This document shows, piece by piece, positions 45,625 through 55,511 of a stretch of 64,000 bases of DNA. The translations under genes were made by a program, and so were the position numbers. Every line of letters begins with the position of its first letter. The stretch's first letter is position 1. Source of the DNA: Bacteroidota bacterium (GTDB lineage: Bacteria; Bacteroidota; Bacteroidia; Chitinophagales; BACL12); contig JADJJZ010000003.1 in assembly GCA_016706255.1 (NCBI GenBank), positions 902,501-966,500 on the forward strand, read 5' to 3'. Under the pieces are notes generated by a model. That model did not search any database and was not told where the DNA came from. It saw nothing but the letters and a program-made list of their open reading frames with translations.

Positions 45625-47094
45625 TTATCCCTTTGCTCTATCCACCGCCGTATGCCATTTAAAATACAACTCATCCGCTTCCATCAATTTCATTTTGGGT
45701 TTAAATTTGGTCGATGTAAGTGGCTGTGTAGACAAATCTTCCATCGTAAACAACCCCGCACCAATACCCGCTAAACTCGCAGCACCTAATGCAGTAGATT
45801 CTAAATATTCTGGCCTTACAACCTGTGTCTGTAAAACATCACTTTGAAATTGCATCAGCCAGTTATTAGCAGTTGCTCCGCCATCAACTTGTAATGTTTT
45901 TAAAATAATGCCGGCATCTTTATTCATTGCCTGCAACACATCGCGTGTTTGATATGCAATCGATTCCAATGCTGCGCGAATAATATGCGCTCTGCCGGTG
46001 CCGCGTGTTAATCCGGAAATAGTTCCTTTTGCATACATATCCCAATGTGGCGCACCAAGTCCGGTAAATGCAGGGACAAAATACACATCACCATTATCAT
46101 GTAATGAAGCAGCAATATATTCCGATTCGTCGCTGCTGGAAATTATTTGCAGACTATCTCTCAGCCATTGCACAACAGCACCACCAATAAATACACTTCC
46201 TTCTAATGCATAACTGATTTTACCATTTATGCCCCAGGCAATAGTGCTTAATAATTTTTGTTGAGATATCACCAATTGTGCACCTGTTTGCATTAACATA
46301 AAACAGCCTGTTCCATATGTATTTTTTGCACTTCCCGGTTCAAAACATCGCTGTCCGAATAAGGCAGCCTGCTGATCGCCGGCAACACCTAAAATCGGAA
46401 TTTCTTTCCCACCAATATTTGCAAAACCATATTGGTCGATGGAATTTTTTACTTCAGGTAAAATGTTGGCAGGTATATTTAATGTTTGTAATAAATGTGT
46501 ATCCCACTGAATACTTTTAATATTAAATAACATGGTTCTGGATGCATTACTAACATCAGTTGCATGTACATTACCATTTGTTAATTTCCATATCAGCCAG
46601 CAATCAATAGTGCCGCATAATAATTTATTTTCTGCAGCTAATTGTCTTGCTTGCGGAACAGTATCTAAAATCCATTTTATTTTTGTTCCCGAAAAATAGG
46701 CATCAATCACCAGTCCGGTATTATCGCGAATATAATTTTCTAATTGATTAGCCTTTAAATCCTCACAAATATCCGCCGTTCTTCTATCTTGCCAGACAAT
46801 GGCGTTATAAACAGGTTTACCCGTAGTTTTATCCCACACCACCACTGTTTCGCGCTGATTGGTAATGCCAATACCGGCGATATCATCTAACGAAACATGT
46901 GCAATTGCTAATACTTCACGAAGTGTTTCCAACTGTGTTTCCCAAATTACCTCAGCATCATGTTCCACCCAGCCCGGCTTAGGAAAAATTTGTTCAAATT
47001 CTTTCTGTGCACGCCCAACCTCAACTAAATTTTCATCAAACAAAATAGTCCGCGAACTGGTAGTGCCCTGATCAATTGCAATGAGATATTTCAT
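45625..47094 (-). CDS. glpK: glycerol kinase
   Basis: A 489-residue FGGY-family enzyme that phosphorylates glycerol with ATP. Start KYLIAIDQGTTSSRTILFDE, GIGITNQRETVVVWDKTTGKPVYNAIVWQDRRT, and the C-terminal FGGY signature DGGATANNWLMQFQSDVL are all present, at normal length. No glycerol facilitator or glycerol-3-phosphate dehydrogenase gene is adjacent. Confidence 0.96.
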   Translation of the reverse strand: MKYLIAIDQGTTSSRTILFDENLVEVGRAQKEFEQIFPKPGWVEHDAEVIWETQLETLREVLAIAHVSLDDIAGIGITNQRETVVVWDKTTGKPVYNAIVWQDRRTADICEDLKANQLENYIRDNTGLVIDAYFSGTKIKWILDTVPQARQLAAENKLLCGTIDCWLIWKLTNGNVHATDVSNASRTMLFNIKSIQWDTHLLQTLNIPANILPEVKNSIDQYGFANIGGKEIPILGVAGDQQAALFGQRCFEPGSAKNTYGTGCFMLMQTGAQLVISQQKLLSTIAWGINGKISYALEGSVFIGGAVVQWLRDSLQIISSSDESEYIAASLHDNGDVYFVPAFTGLGAPHWDMYAKGTISGLTRGTGRAHIIRAALESIAYQTRDVLQAMNKDAGIILKTLQVDGGATANNWLMQFQSDVLQTQVVRPEYLESTALGAASLAGIGAGLFTMEDLSTQPLTSTKFKPKMKLMEADELYFKWHTAVDRAKG

Positions 47095-47121
47095 AAGCTT
47101 TGGTTGATTAGCTAATTAGCC

Positions 47122-47405
47122 GATTAGCAAATTAGCTAATGGATTTTTAGTAAAAATGTAATTTAGAGTTCTATTTTAATTAGCAAATTAGCTGATTAGC
47201 AAATTAGCTAATGGATTTATCGTAAAAATGTAATTTAGAGTTCTATTCACAATTTGCTTATTGATTTATCGTAATAATTTAATTTTTCCTTTTACTCAAA
47301 ATCATCACTTATTTGCCTGTGGCAAATAAGAAATCGAAGCACAGAATTCGAATCATTCACAGAACCCCCATTAGCTAATCAGCTAATTTGCTAATCAGCT
47401 AATTA
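47122..47405. repeat. TTAGCTAAT-type repeats with direct and inverted copies
   Basis: Two 54-bp direct copies (47122-47175 and 47194-47247, 52 of 54 identical) read gattagcaaattagctaatg, then ggattt, then gtaaaaatgtaatttagagt and tctatt. A shorter third piece is at about 47260-47281. At the other end, 47368-47405 (ccattagctaatcagctaat onwards) is an inverted copy of the left part. The ~300-bp block with inverted ends resembles a small non-coding mobile element between glpK and the next gene. Confidence 0.75.
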
Positions 47406-47408
47406 CCA

Positions 47409-48482
47409 TCACATTAACTGAATCGACATCTTCACAGGTTGATGATCCGAGTATTCAAACTTAGTATCAATGGTATTTATTTTCAGTAATTTAATATTAG
47501 GTGAAATCAAAAAGAAATCAATAATTGTTCTGAAGGTATTTTCATCTAAAGGTGTTTCAAGATGTCGGTTGGTTGGAACATCGGGATCGTAGGCCCATAT
47601 CCAGTTTTCGGGTGTGTAATCAAAGCTCATGGATGGCGGCATAAAGCCGTCGTATCCCGATTTGGGAATAAATTTATCTTTTTGGAAATTGGGTGGACAT
47701 TGATTCCAATCGCCACCGGCAATTACGTAATTTCCTTTTTTGTATTCTGCTTCCACATATTCTTTTAATGCCTTCATTTCACCATCTTTAATTTCACCCG
47801 TTTCGTCGTATGCGGAATTATGTGTGTTTATTACAATTAATTCTTTGCCATTTGCTAAAGGATAACGTTGTGTAAGAAAACATCTGTCGAGAAAAAATAT
47901 TCTGGTTGGCCATGGAAATTTTCCGGGGTATTGTATGCGTGTAGATTCAGTTGGTTTATATCTTGAAAATGTGGCAACGCCACCAAATACTTTTCCCATT
48001 GGATTGGTATATGGAACAGGTACAAATTTTACATTATAATTTAATGCAAAACTGGAAGCATATCCCTGTAAAATATGATTGATTTCGCGCACCTGATCAA
48101 TTTCATAACTTCTTTTTGATTCGCGGTCGATTTCCTGAATCAGATAAAAATCGACATCAGCATTTTCGCTAATTATTTTTTGTACACCCTGAAAATCTTT
48201 ATCCCAAATTTCGCGTGGTGCACGAACTGATTTCCCGCCATCATAAAAAAAGTCCATTTCCTTACCTAAACCGCTGTAGCCGATGTTCCAGCACATGAGT
48301 GTAATTACCGAATCAATTTGTTTTGAATCAGCAGCCTTTCCTTTAATATCGGCCACCTCTTGTGCGCCGGGATCGCGTTTATAATCGGTTACTGTTCCGT
48401 AAATAATTACACCTGCAAGGTAAAGCACTACAACCAGCACCAGCCAGCCGACGATTTTGAGAATGGGTTTCAGTTTTTTCAT
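47409..48482 (-). CDS. endonuclease/exonuclease/phosphatase-family protein, membrane-anchored
   Basis: A 357-residue protein of the EEP superfamily (DNase I fold). I choose the ATG at 48482 because the upstream 27 codons have no protein-like character and a helix follows directly (LKIVGWLVLVVVLYLAGVIIYG). The EEP part holds CWNIGYSGLG, LIQEIDRESKR with the catalytic Glu, VINTHNSAYDE, AGGDWNQCP and the final YSDHQPVKMSIQL with His. Such proteins cleave phosphodiesters of nucleic acids or lipids. The substrate is unknown. Confidence 0.8.
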   Translation of the reverse strand: MKKLKPILKIVGWLVLVVVLYLAGVIIYGTVTDYKRDPGAQEVADIKGKAADSKQIDSVITLMCWNIGYSGLGKEMDFFYDGGKSVRAPREIWDKDFQGVQKIISENADVDFYLIQEIDRESKRSYEIDQVREINHILQGYASSFALNYNVKFVPVPYTNPMGKVFGGVATFSRYKPTESTRIQYPGKFPWPTRIFFLDRCFLTQRYPLANGKELIVINTHNSAYDETGEIKDGEMKALKEYVEAEYKKGNYVIAGGDWNQCPPNFQKDKFIPKSGYDGFMPPSMSFDYTPENWIWAYDPDVPTNRHLETPLDENTFRTIIDFFLISPNIKLLKINTIDTKFEYSDHQPVKMSIQLM

Positions 48483-48549
48483 ACTGTTATTTGCTGTGAA
48501 GATAATACCTGTAAATAAATTTATATATTTATCACATAATTTAATATGC

Positions 48550-49383
48550 ATGCAACATACCACTTACCTAAAACATAACAAAAAGGGACAGGAAATTTTT
48601 GAACAAAGCTGGACAGGGGAGAAGGAACCGATAGCCGTAATTTGTCATATTCACGGCCAGAGCGACCATAGTTCGAGGTTTGAACATGTTGCACAGTTTT
48701 TTGTAGCCCATCAGGTTGACTTTTATGCGGCAGATTTAATAGGTCATGGCAAATCGGGTGGTGCAAGGGGGCACGTGAATAAGTTTGAAGAATATCTTGA
48801 AACGGTTGATATGTTGTATGCTGACGTAACAGCCCGTTATCCCGGAAAACCTATATTTATATATGGACATAGTATGGGTGGAAATGTGGTGATTAATCAC
48901 GCATTACAAAATAAACAAGCGGTAGCAGGTTATATTGCAACTTCACCGTGGATTCGGTTGGCATTTGAACCGCCTGCATGGAAGGTGGCGTTGGGTAAAA
49001 CGGTAAAATCAATTTTTCCCGCGTTATTGCAACCAACAGGTTTAAATCCGGATTTAATTTCGCACGATAAAGTTGTGGTAGAAAAATACAAAAACGATAA
49101 ACTGGTGCATGGAAAAATTTCTGCTGCCGGTTTTTTTGAAATATTAACGCATGGTAAATCCATTTTAACCCACGCCGGTGAATTACATTATCCCTTATTT
49201 ATTGCGCATGGCACAGAAGACCGCTTAACCGATCATCATGCAAGCGGTGAGTTTGCAGCAATGCGGCCTGATTTAATTACTTATAAAGCATTTACGGGAT
49301 TGTATCACGAAATGCATAATGAAGCAGAAAAAGAAGATTTATTTAATGCCATTTTACATTTTATTCACCAAAAAATTCAATAA
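48550..49383 (+). CDS. alpha/beta hydrolase, monoacylglycerol lipase-like
   Basis: A 277-residue serine hydrolase of the hydrolase_4 family. HIHGQSDHSSRFEHV at the start (oxyanion region), the nucleophile elbow GHSMGGNV, and the C-terminal HGTEDRLTDH and YHEMHNE complete an Asp-His-Ser triad. Lysophospholipase or monoacylglycerol lipase activity is the usual role. I use ATG 48550; the longer frame upstream overlaps the divergent EEP gene. Confidence 0.85.
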   Translation: MQHTTYLKHNKKGQEIFEQSWTGEKEPIAVICHIHGQSDHSSRFEHVAQFFVAHQVDFYAADLIGHGKSGGARGHVNKFEEYLETVDMLYADVTARYPGKPIFIYGHSMGGNVVINHALQNKQAVAGYIATSPWIRLAFEPPAWKVALGKTVKSIFPALLQPTGLNPDLISHDKVVVEKYKNDKLVHGKISAAGFFEILTHGKSILTHAGELHYPLFIAHGTEDRLTDHHASGEFAAMRPDLITYKAFTGLYHEMHNEAEKEDLFNAILHFIHQKIQ

Positions 49384-49384
49384 T

Positions 49385-49843
49385 ATGACAACGCAGGTTA
49401 ACGGATACTTAAAAACATTACAAATTCTTTTTATCGGGTTATTTACCGGACCTATTTTATTTTTAGGTGTATGTTTATTTATTCAATCAGGAAATCAACC
49501 GGTTGAACAAACGGGACAAAGTCCGCTGTTTTTTATCGCAATTGGCTTTGCAGTTATCGGAATTATGGGTTCTCGTGCCCTGTATAGTTCGAGAATAGCC
49601 AAAATACAAGAGATGGATAATGTAAAACAAAAATTAGAAAATTTTAGAACAGCATTTATTATTCGTCTGGCATTAATTGAAGGACCAACATTATTATGTA
49701 TCGTTGGTTTACTGGTAGAAGAACAACAAATATTTTTATATGTTGCTATCGTGCTTATTTTGGCTCAGGCATTGAATTACCCGACAAAAAGCAAAGTAGC
49801 AAATGATATACAGATAAGTGAAGCAGAACTGATGTCCAATTAA
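49385..49843 (+). CDS. membrane protein, unknown function
   Basis: A 152-residue protein with four hydrophobic segments (LQILFIGLFTGPILFLGVCLFI, FFIAIGFAVIGIMGS, FIIRLALIEGPTLLCIVGLLV and FLYVAIVLILAQAL). It starts 2 bp after the lipase-like gene stop, so the two are co-transcribed. The family is seen in other Bacteroidota but its role is not known to me. Confidence 0.75.
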   Translation: MTTQVNGYLKTLQILFIGLFTGPILFLGVCLFIQSGNQPVEQTGQSPLFFIAIGFAVIGIMGSRALYSSRIAKIQEMDNVKQKLENFRTAFIIRLALIEGPTLLCIVGLLVEEQQIFLYVAIVLILAQALNYPTKSKVANDIQISEAELMSN

Positions 49844-51292
49844 TTTTTTACGATTGTTCCCGACTGAATACTTTTATCATCAGCATATATTGTATAAAAA
49901 TAAACACCTGCAGGAAATGATTTTACATTTATTTCCTTATTGGAATTGAAATTTTGCAATTTAAAAACCTCAGCACCTGTGGCATTGGTTATGGTAAGTG
50001 TGTAAAACACATTTTCAGTACCGGAATAATTTATATGCAGTATGTCTGTTGTTGGGTTTGGAAAAACAGAAAATATTTCTTTATGCTCAAGGGTGATTAC
50101 ATTTACGCCCAATGTATCACATTCACTGCCCGGAATAGCGCCGAGGCTATAGTTAACCATATTGGGTAAACCAGTTATAGCTCTTCTGCCACCCAACCAT
50201 ATTGTTGATGTATCAATATTGCATGCGTCTCCTAGCAAATTTGGTTCATTAATTACACAAAGATTCATGTTCTTGTAGGTATATATGTTATTTGGTATTA
50301 GATTATATCCGATAATAAAATATATTCTTCCATCAGGGCCTAATTCATGTTGCCCTATAAAATACCCACCATAGGGGTTTTCAAATAATAACACTTTTGT
50401 TTCTTCAATACTGTCATTACAATTTAGACAATATTGATAAAGAACATTTTTATCTGATAAATATATTTTGTTACCATCAGGGCTGAATGAAAAACCATAA
50501 GTGGTGAAAGATGGGGTATCAAAATTATCAATATAAGCAAATTCAGTTAAATCACCTGTGCATCTGTCAAAATCAAATAGTTCTACGAAATTATATCCTG
50601 TTAATGCTATTTTGCTGCCATCAGGTGAAAAAATCATTTCACCAATACTCGTATAAAAATCAATTAAATTTCCAACATTTTGAATAAAGGGACCTGAAAT
50701 TCCATCTGGTGTGATTAAAAATTTATAAAATTTATTTGTTAACCCTGGATTAAAACTAGGAATGCTTTCGTGCACCACCAGCCACCAATCTCTTCCATTT
50801 GCATGTTTTACTGCATGCATTTTTTCCATAAGAGTATCATTTAATATGGGCGGATTTTGCATTTCGACATCCCCTAACCCACCATCTGCATTCATATTTA
50901 CAAGACTATAGCTTATATGTTATTTTCGCTTTTGTAAAATATAAAATAAATTTGAATTGTTACCGGTATTGGAATAATTAATCACACCTTGTGTTATACT
51001 AGATGCATAAACTCCATATTGATCAACATTTAAGCAACATCCATTTGGCATTAAATTATGCAATTTGTTCCATACGTATCTTGCCATCTGTATGAAATAA
51101 CAAATTTCCAACGCCATCAGAAATAGATGCGCTTGATTCATATATTATATTAGTCGGTATTTGCACACAGTTAATCCCAGTGTCGGTAAATGTCATTAAA
51201 AGTGAATCACCAAATACCCAATTGTTAGTTTCTTTTTGAGCATACAAATTTATGGTGAAGCATGTTACATAAATAAGTAGTGCATATTTCAT
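49840..51292 (-). pseudogene. secreted protein with type IX sorting domain, split by frame changes
   Basis: Three open pieces in series. The first (from 51292) has a signal peptide (MKYALLIYVTCFTINLYAQ) and TNNWVFGDSLLMTFTDTG. The second (about 51070-50920) reads YVWNKLHNLMPNGCCLN. The third (50895-49840) is a beta-propeller-like repeat protein (FSPDGNKIYLSD) ending in a typical type IX secretion tail (VFPNPTTDILHINYSG onward). A one-base change near 51075 joins the first two; a TAA near 50920 and a second change separate the rest. The intact protein would be about 480 residues and secreted. Pseudogene or sequencing error. Confidence 0.65.
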
Positions 51293-51501
51293 AAGTTTAA
51301 CTTGGGAGCCAATTTTTCAGTTACCGTTAATAAAATTACTAATTAATTTTGACTATTTAAACTCAAATGGAGTAAAGTTAATTGCATCACAAGATTCGCG
51401 GATGTTCAGAACTTACATCCCCCCAAATAAAATGCATATTACATATAGACTGGAGCAAAATCAATCAATCAATCCCGCTCTTCCATTAAGTATCGGGCTT
51501 A

Positions 51502-51605
51502 CTTCAATCTTGCTGCAATCTTGTTTCAATTTTGCTTCAATCTTGTTCAATCTCGCTCAATCTTGTTCAATCTTGTTTCAATTTTGCTTCAATCTTTTTC
51601 AATCC
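51502..51605. repeat. short tandem repeat, TTCAATCTTG-type
   Basis: Roughly ten copies of a 10-11 bp unit (ttcaatcttg, gttcaatctc, tttcaatttt and the like) between the type IX protein and the VOC gene. Two longer inner copies (ttgtttcaattttgcttcaa) are identical. Confidence 0.75.
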
Positions 51606-51607
51606 CC

Positions 51608-52663
51608 TTACTTCACCCTATTCAATCCCATGGCCTTCACCATCCAATTAGGTAAAGCCTCATTCGGGTCGCGTTTTTTGAGATTTAAATACCAGCCGAA
51701 TTTTTTTAAGATGGGCACTTTATGTGTTTCAACAAATTCAATAAGTGCGCCATCTGGATCTTCTATATAACTAAAATGACCCGCAGCTTCGCCCATATCA
51801 AAGTGGTTGCCACTGTCTACAGTAAACGGATAACCCTTTGATGCGCATAATGCCTTCATTTTATCCATTCCCTGAATATCAAAACAAAGATGAATAAATC
51901 CTAAATCGCCCCAATAACGATTGGCAAATATTTTATTTGGTAAACGGTCATAAACTTTTACTAATTCTATTTCACCATTGCCTAATAATTTACTAAAAGG
52001 TCCGCGACGCGATTCAGATTGTGCTAATAACACACGGCGCGATTTAATATTACCACCGGTTAAAACAGCAGTATCACTAAATACATCTTCTTTATCATAA
52101 ATTACTTTATCAAAACCTAATATATCGGCATAAAATGCTTTTGACTTTTCAATATCGCTAACACCAATTATGGCACCATAACTTCCACCGGTTGTAAAAT
52201 TTGTTTTGCCAAACCAATCGTTAGCTTTTACGATTTCAAAAATATTTCCATGTAAATCGCGCAAATAAAAATGGTCATCACCATTTGGATTTTTACTTAT
52301 ACCACCTAAAATATTTACCTGTTGGTTTTTTAAAAATGCATAAGTTGCTTGTATGTCGCGACTTTTCATCTTGCAACCATAAATACCTAAATCGCCATAT
52401 TGTATATCAAATGCTGCAGCAACAGGTGTACGTGACGTGTATTGCCATATTTCAAATCCACCCCCGCCATTCATATTTACAGCTAATACAGCATGGCGTT
52501 TGTGCGGTTTGCCACCGGTATAAGGCAACATTAAATTTGCTTCTGCTGCTTCTTCAAAAATTTTAACATCCATGCCAAATTTTTCCCGGTACCATTTCCA
52601 TGTTTTATGAACATCCGGATTTCCAATTCCTACCTGTTGAATGCCACTGATAATTGGTTTCAT
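51608..52663 (-). CDS. VOC-family (glyoxalase-like) protein with two modules
   Basis: A 351-residue protein with two vicinal oxygen chelate modules, each beginning with a QVGIGNPDVHKTWKWYREKFG- or GVSDIEKSKAFYADILG-like segment. The first metal-binding residues (FEIW, FEIV) and the second-module HLCFDIQ and FVETHK fit glyoxalase I or extradiol dioxygenase-like folds. The substrate cannot be deduced. It lies on the same strand as, and 30 bp from, the SDR gene upstream. Confidence 0.75.
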   Translation of the reverse strand: MKPIISGIQQVGIGNPDVHKTWKWYREKFGMDVKIFEEAAEANLMLPYTGGKPHKRHAVLAVNMNGGGGFEIWQYTSRTPVAAAFDIQYGDLGIYGCKMKSRDIQATYAFLKNQQVNILGGISKNPNGDDHFYLRDLHGNIFEIVKANDWFGKTNFTTGGSYGAIIGVSDIEKSKAFYADILGFDKVIYDKEDVFSDTAVLTGGNIKSRRVLLAQSESRRGPFSKLLGNGEIELVKVYDRLPNKIFANRYWGDLGFIHLCFDIQGMDKMKALCASKGYPFTVDSGNHFDMGEAAGHFSYIEDPDGALIEFVETHKVPILKKFGWYLNLKKRDPNEALPNWMVKAMGLNRVK

Positions 52664-52693
52664 TGCTGACTATTGTAATTTAATTTTTAATAA

Positions 52694-53491
52694 TTATTTT
52701 GTTGCTACTTTAGTTATTAATTTGTAATAAAGGGAGGGTATAAATCTTCTAAAGTATGCCATTAATATTTCTTTTCTTCCGATTAATACTTCTTTTTTAT
52801 TTTTTCGGATGGCAGTAATTATTTTTTTTGCACAAACTTCAACCGACATACCATTTGCTTGACCCTTATCCATAAGCCCTTGTTCCCGTCCATCGCCTGT
52901 TACTGCATGAATAGATATATTGGTATGAATATAACCCGGCATAATAATATTAATATTCACCGGTGAACTACGCATTTTTAATTCAGCGCGCAGTGAATCA
53001 AAATAACCGATAATGGCATGTTTACTTGCACAATAAGTGGAACGGTTTGGCACACCTATTTTTCCGGTTATACTGCTCATGAGAATGATATTTCCAAATC
53101 CGTTTTTTTCCATTTGCGGCAAAACAGCTTTTGTTAAAGTGATGGCACTGAAATAATTGGTTTGCATAATGCGCTGCTCCACGTCGGCTGTAGTTTCCAA
53201 AACTGATGAGCGCTGACTGATGCCACCGTTATTGATGAGCATATCAATACGACCAAAAAGTGCAATTGCTTTTTCGGCGATGGCTGGTAATGCAGTATTA
53301 TCCAATAAATCGACCTGTAAAATGGCAACATCGGTTGTGTATTGCAAACATTCCTGTTGCACCCGTTCCAGTTCAGGAATACGTCGTGCCGATAAAATGA
53401 GCTTGGCTTTTTGTTTAGCGAGTTGTTTTGATAACTCCTCCCCAATGCCTGAAGAGGCGCCGGTTATCCAAATAACTTTTCCTGAAAACAT
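52694..53491 (-). CDS. short-chain dehydrogenase/reductase
   Basis: A 265-residue classical SDR. Cofactor motif VIWITGASSGIGEEL at the start, NNGG at about 87-90, and the catalytic Ser and YCASKHA at about 150-160. The substrate is not known. The C-terminal part (RRFIPSLYYKLITK) is basic and may be membrane associated. The next gene upstream, a glycosyltransferase, is 13 bp away. Confidence 0.88.
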   Translation of the reverse strand: MFSGKVIWITGASSGIGEELSKQLAKQKAKLILSARRIPELERVQQECLQYTTDVAILQVDLLDNTALPAIAEKAIALFGRIDMLINNGGISQRSSVLETTADVEQRIMQTNYFSAITLTKAVLPQMEKNGFGNIILMSSITGKIGVPNRSTYCASKHAIIGYFDSLRAELKMRSSPVNINIIMPGYIHTNISIHAVTGDGREQGLMDKGQANGMSVEVCAKKIITAIRKNKKEVLIGRKEILMAYFRRFIPSLYYKLITKVATK

Positions 53492-53504
53492 GCCGCAAAG
53501 ATAC

Positions 53505-54209
53505 CTAACTGTCTTTAGGATGTTTAATGAGGCTGTGGTAAGTTGATTTTATGCGCTGCGGAGAGGCTGTTCCAGTTACAAATAACAACATCGCAACAGT
53601 ATTGGCAAAATTTACTTTCACCCATGTATTTTCATCATATTTTCTTGCAGAAACCAATGAATATTCCGGTATTACAACAAATTGATGTTTTTTTTGAATG
53701 CGTCGCACCAGGTCGTAGTCTTCCATAATGGTGAACTTTTCGTTAAAACCGTTGAGGGACTGAAAAACAGTTTTTTTAATAAACAGGGTTTGGTCGCCAC
53801 CACGGCAAATGAGGCCGCCAAATTTGTTAAAGTAGGCATTTACACGCAACAAAAAACGGTCGGAGTCGAAACGGTACCTGAAACAACCGGCTTCAGCTCC
53901 GGCTTTGATTTGGGCCATTATAGATTTGAAACAAGATGATGGCGGGAGGCAATCGGCATGCACAAAAAATAAAATTTCGCCACTTGCTTTTTGTGCAGCA
54001 TAGTTCATTTGTCCGGCTCGTCCTTTTACCGGGCATAAAATAGTGTGCACCCCAAGCCTGGAGGCCATTTCAAGGGTTTTATCGGTACTGCCACCATCAG
54101 ATACAATAATCTCTACCTCAAGCCCCGCACTAATGTATTGCAGATGCCTGATAAGCCGGTGAATAAACCGCTCTTCGTTATAAGTTGGAATTATAACACT
54201 AAAGGTCAT
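53505..54209 (-). CDS. family 2 glycosyltransferase, TIGR04283 type
   Basis: A 234-residue GT2 enzyme with FSVIIPTYNEERFIHRLIRHL at the start, EIIVSDGGSTDKTLEMA (the DXD-type donor site is HADC: FFVHADCLPP), and GGDQTLFIKKTVFQSLNGFNE. The GRAGQMN block and HAD are typical of the TIGR04283 family. Acceptor and donor sugars cannot be told from sequence. It overlaps the GNAT gene by 4 bp and is followed by the SDR. Confidence 0.85.
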   Translation of the reverse strand: MTFSVIIPTYNEERFIHRLIRHLQYISAGLEVEIIVSDGGSTDKTLEMASRLGVHTILCPVKGRAGQMNYAAQKASGEILFFVHADCLPPSSCFKSIMAQIKAGAEAGCFRYRFDSDRFLLRVNAYFNKFGGLICRGGDQTLFIKKTVFQSLNGFNEKFTIMEDYDLVRRIQKKHQFVVIPEYSLVSARKYDENTWVKVNFANTVAMLLFVTGTASPQRIKSTYHSLIKHPKDS

Positions 54210-54724
54210 ATATCTAAGTGTTTTACCATGATATAGTCGTCCTGAATATCTGCCCCTAAAATAAAAGTTGTGTTGCCGACGATGTTGTAACCTAATTTTT
54301 TATAGATTTCAACCGAAAGCGGATTTTTTTGCCAAACACTTAACCACATTGCTTTACAGCCTGTAGTCGCTGCCAAATTTTCGGCGGTTTGCATTAATTT
54401 TTTACCCACTTTTAACCCTTTAAAGGCATTGGATACATAAAACCGGGCAATTTCCATCGCTTTTATTTCGGGAATATACGTATTTCCACCGGCCATCAGT
54501 TTTATATAACCAATCATTTGTGCATTTGTTTCAGCTACATAAAAAGTAGTGTTTTTTTCTTGTAATTCCGCTTCTAAGTTGCTGATAGTGAAGTATTTAT
54601 CTAAATAATTCGACATATCTTCTTTTGTATTAAAGGCATGATAGGTATCAAAAAAAGTTGAAGCCCCCAGTGTAGCCAGCGTCTGAGCATCCTGTAATAT
54701 CGCTTTTCTGATTAAAATCTCCAT
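54206..54724 (-). CDS. GNAT-family N-acetyltransferase
   Basis: A 172-residue acetyl-CoA-dependent acetyltransferase. The pattern ARFYVSNAFKGLKVGKKLMQTAENLA (motif A with the RxxGxG-like GLKVGK loop) and WLSVWQKNPLSVEIYKKLGYN (motif B) are clear. I take ATG at 54724; a GTG two codons earlier is also possible. It overlaps the glycosyltransferase gene by 4 bp, so the two form an operon with the SDR. Confidence 0.88.
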   Translation of the reverse strand: MEILIRKAILQDAQTLATLGASTFFDTYHAFNTKEDMSNYLDKYFTISNLEAELQEKNTTFYVAETNAQMIGYIKLMAGGNTYIPEIKAMEIARFYVSNAFKGLKVGKKLMQTAENLAATTGCKAMWLSVWQKNPLSVEIYKKLGYNIVGNTTFILGADIQDDYIMVKHLDI

Positions 54725-54930
54725 TTTCACAACAAATTCGCCCTCAATTTTACCACTTCATCCGTTCATTTTTGGCATTGGTCGAAAAAAGATGTTAAAA
54801 TTTGTCACCTCACTGTAACTTTAGGCATAGTTCATGCGTCAAAGCGTTAATAATGGTTAATGATATACCATATTAACATAAAGTATTTTAATTTCACAGT
54901 GCGTTAAAGCACTTTTGTAAAACCCGAATT

Positions 54931-55311
54931 ATGAAAAAGCTGATAACCTTATTACTTGTTATTTTCACCGGACTATCGGTAGCTAAAGCATGCGATGAAC
55001 CGGATAACGAAGATTTAGTAAAAAAAGCGGCAGCCATAATTGATGAAACGGCGCATCAGCAATACGCCAAATCGGAAGGTGAAAAGAAAATTTCAACCGC
55101 ATCTGTATTACCTAAGCCGGATGAAAAAAATGTGGTAATAACCTTTACCATCGATGAGCAAAATAAAATTCACGTTGTTGAAGTGCAGGGTGGTTATGCA
55201 TTTATAAACCATTATATCAAAACATCGCTTGAGGGTAAAGAAATAAAAACTGAAAATGCGATTCCCGGCATTAACTACATGATGTCTGTAAAATTGCCTA
55301 CTTCAGTATAA
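54931..55311 (+). CDS. secreted hypothetical protein
   Basis: A 126-residue protein with a signal peptide (MKKLITLLLVIFTGLSVAKA, cleavage before Cys21) and a mature part with KKISTASVLPKPDEKNVVITFTIDEQNKIHVVEVQGG, a small beta-rich domain typical of Bacteroidota secreted proteins with a TonB-like C-terminal fold. Function unknown. A terminator follows directly. Confidence 0.7.
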   Translation: MKKLITLLLVIFTGLSVAKACDEPDNEDLVKKAAAIIDETAHQQYAKSEGEKKISTASVLPKPDEKNVVITFTIDEQNKIHVVEVQGGYAFINHYIKTSLEGKEIKTENAIPGINYMMSVKLPTSV

Positions 55312-55330
55312 ACAACCTTCAAAATAATTT

Positions 55331-55359
55331 AAAACCTTCGTTTCGGCGAGGGTTTTTTT
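55331..55359 (+). terminator. intrinsic terminator of the small secreted protein gene
   Basis: AACCTTCG (55333-55340) pairs with CGAGGGTT (55347-55354, one G-U pair), followed by a T run. It lies about 20 bp after the stop of the gene at 54931-55311. Confidence 0.75.
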
Positions 55360-55511
55360 ATGCCCCGTACTTTCAGGGCACTCGAAAGTTTTACCTACAT
55401 TTGTTACTGCAAAAAAAAGAAATCGATTTTAACGATGCCGGGGAACAAACCATAGCAACAGCTTGTTTCACTTATTTAACAAATTTAATCAATACCATAT
55501 ATCACATCTAC

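Noticed and set aside
45377..45847. 156-codon plus-strand frame
   Set aside because: Its first half is translated intergenic repeat, its second half is antisense to glpK.
47095..47408. CRISPR array
   Set aside because: Only two full copies of 54 bp plus inverted pieces; no regular spacers.
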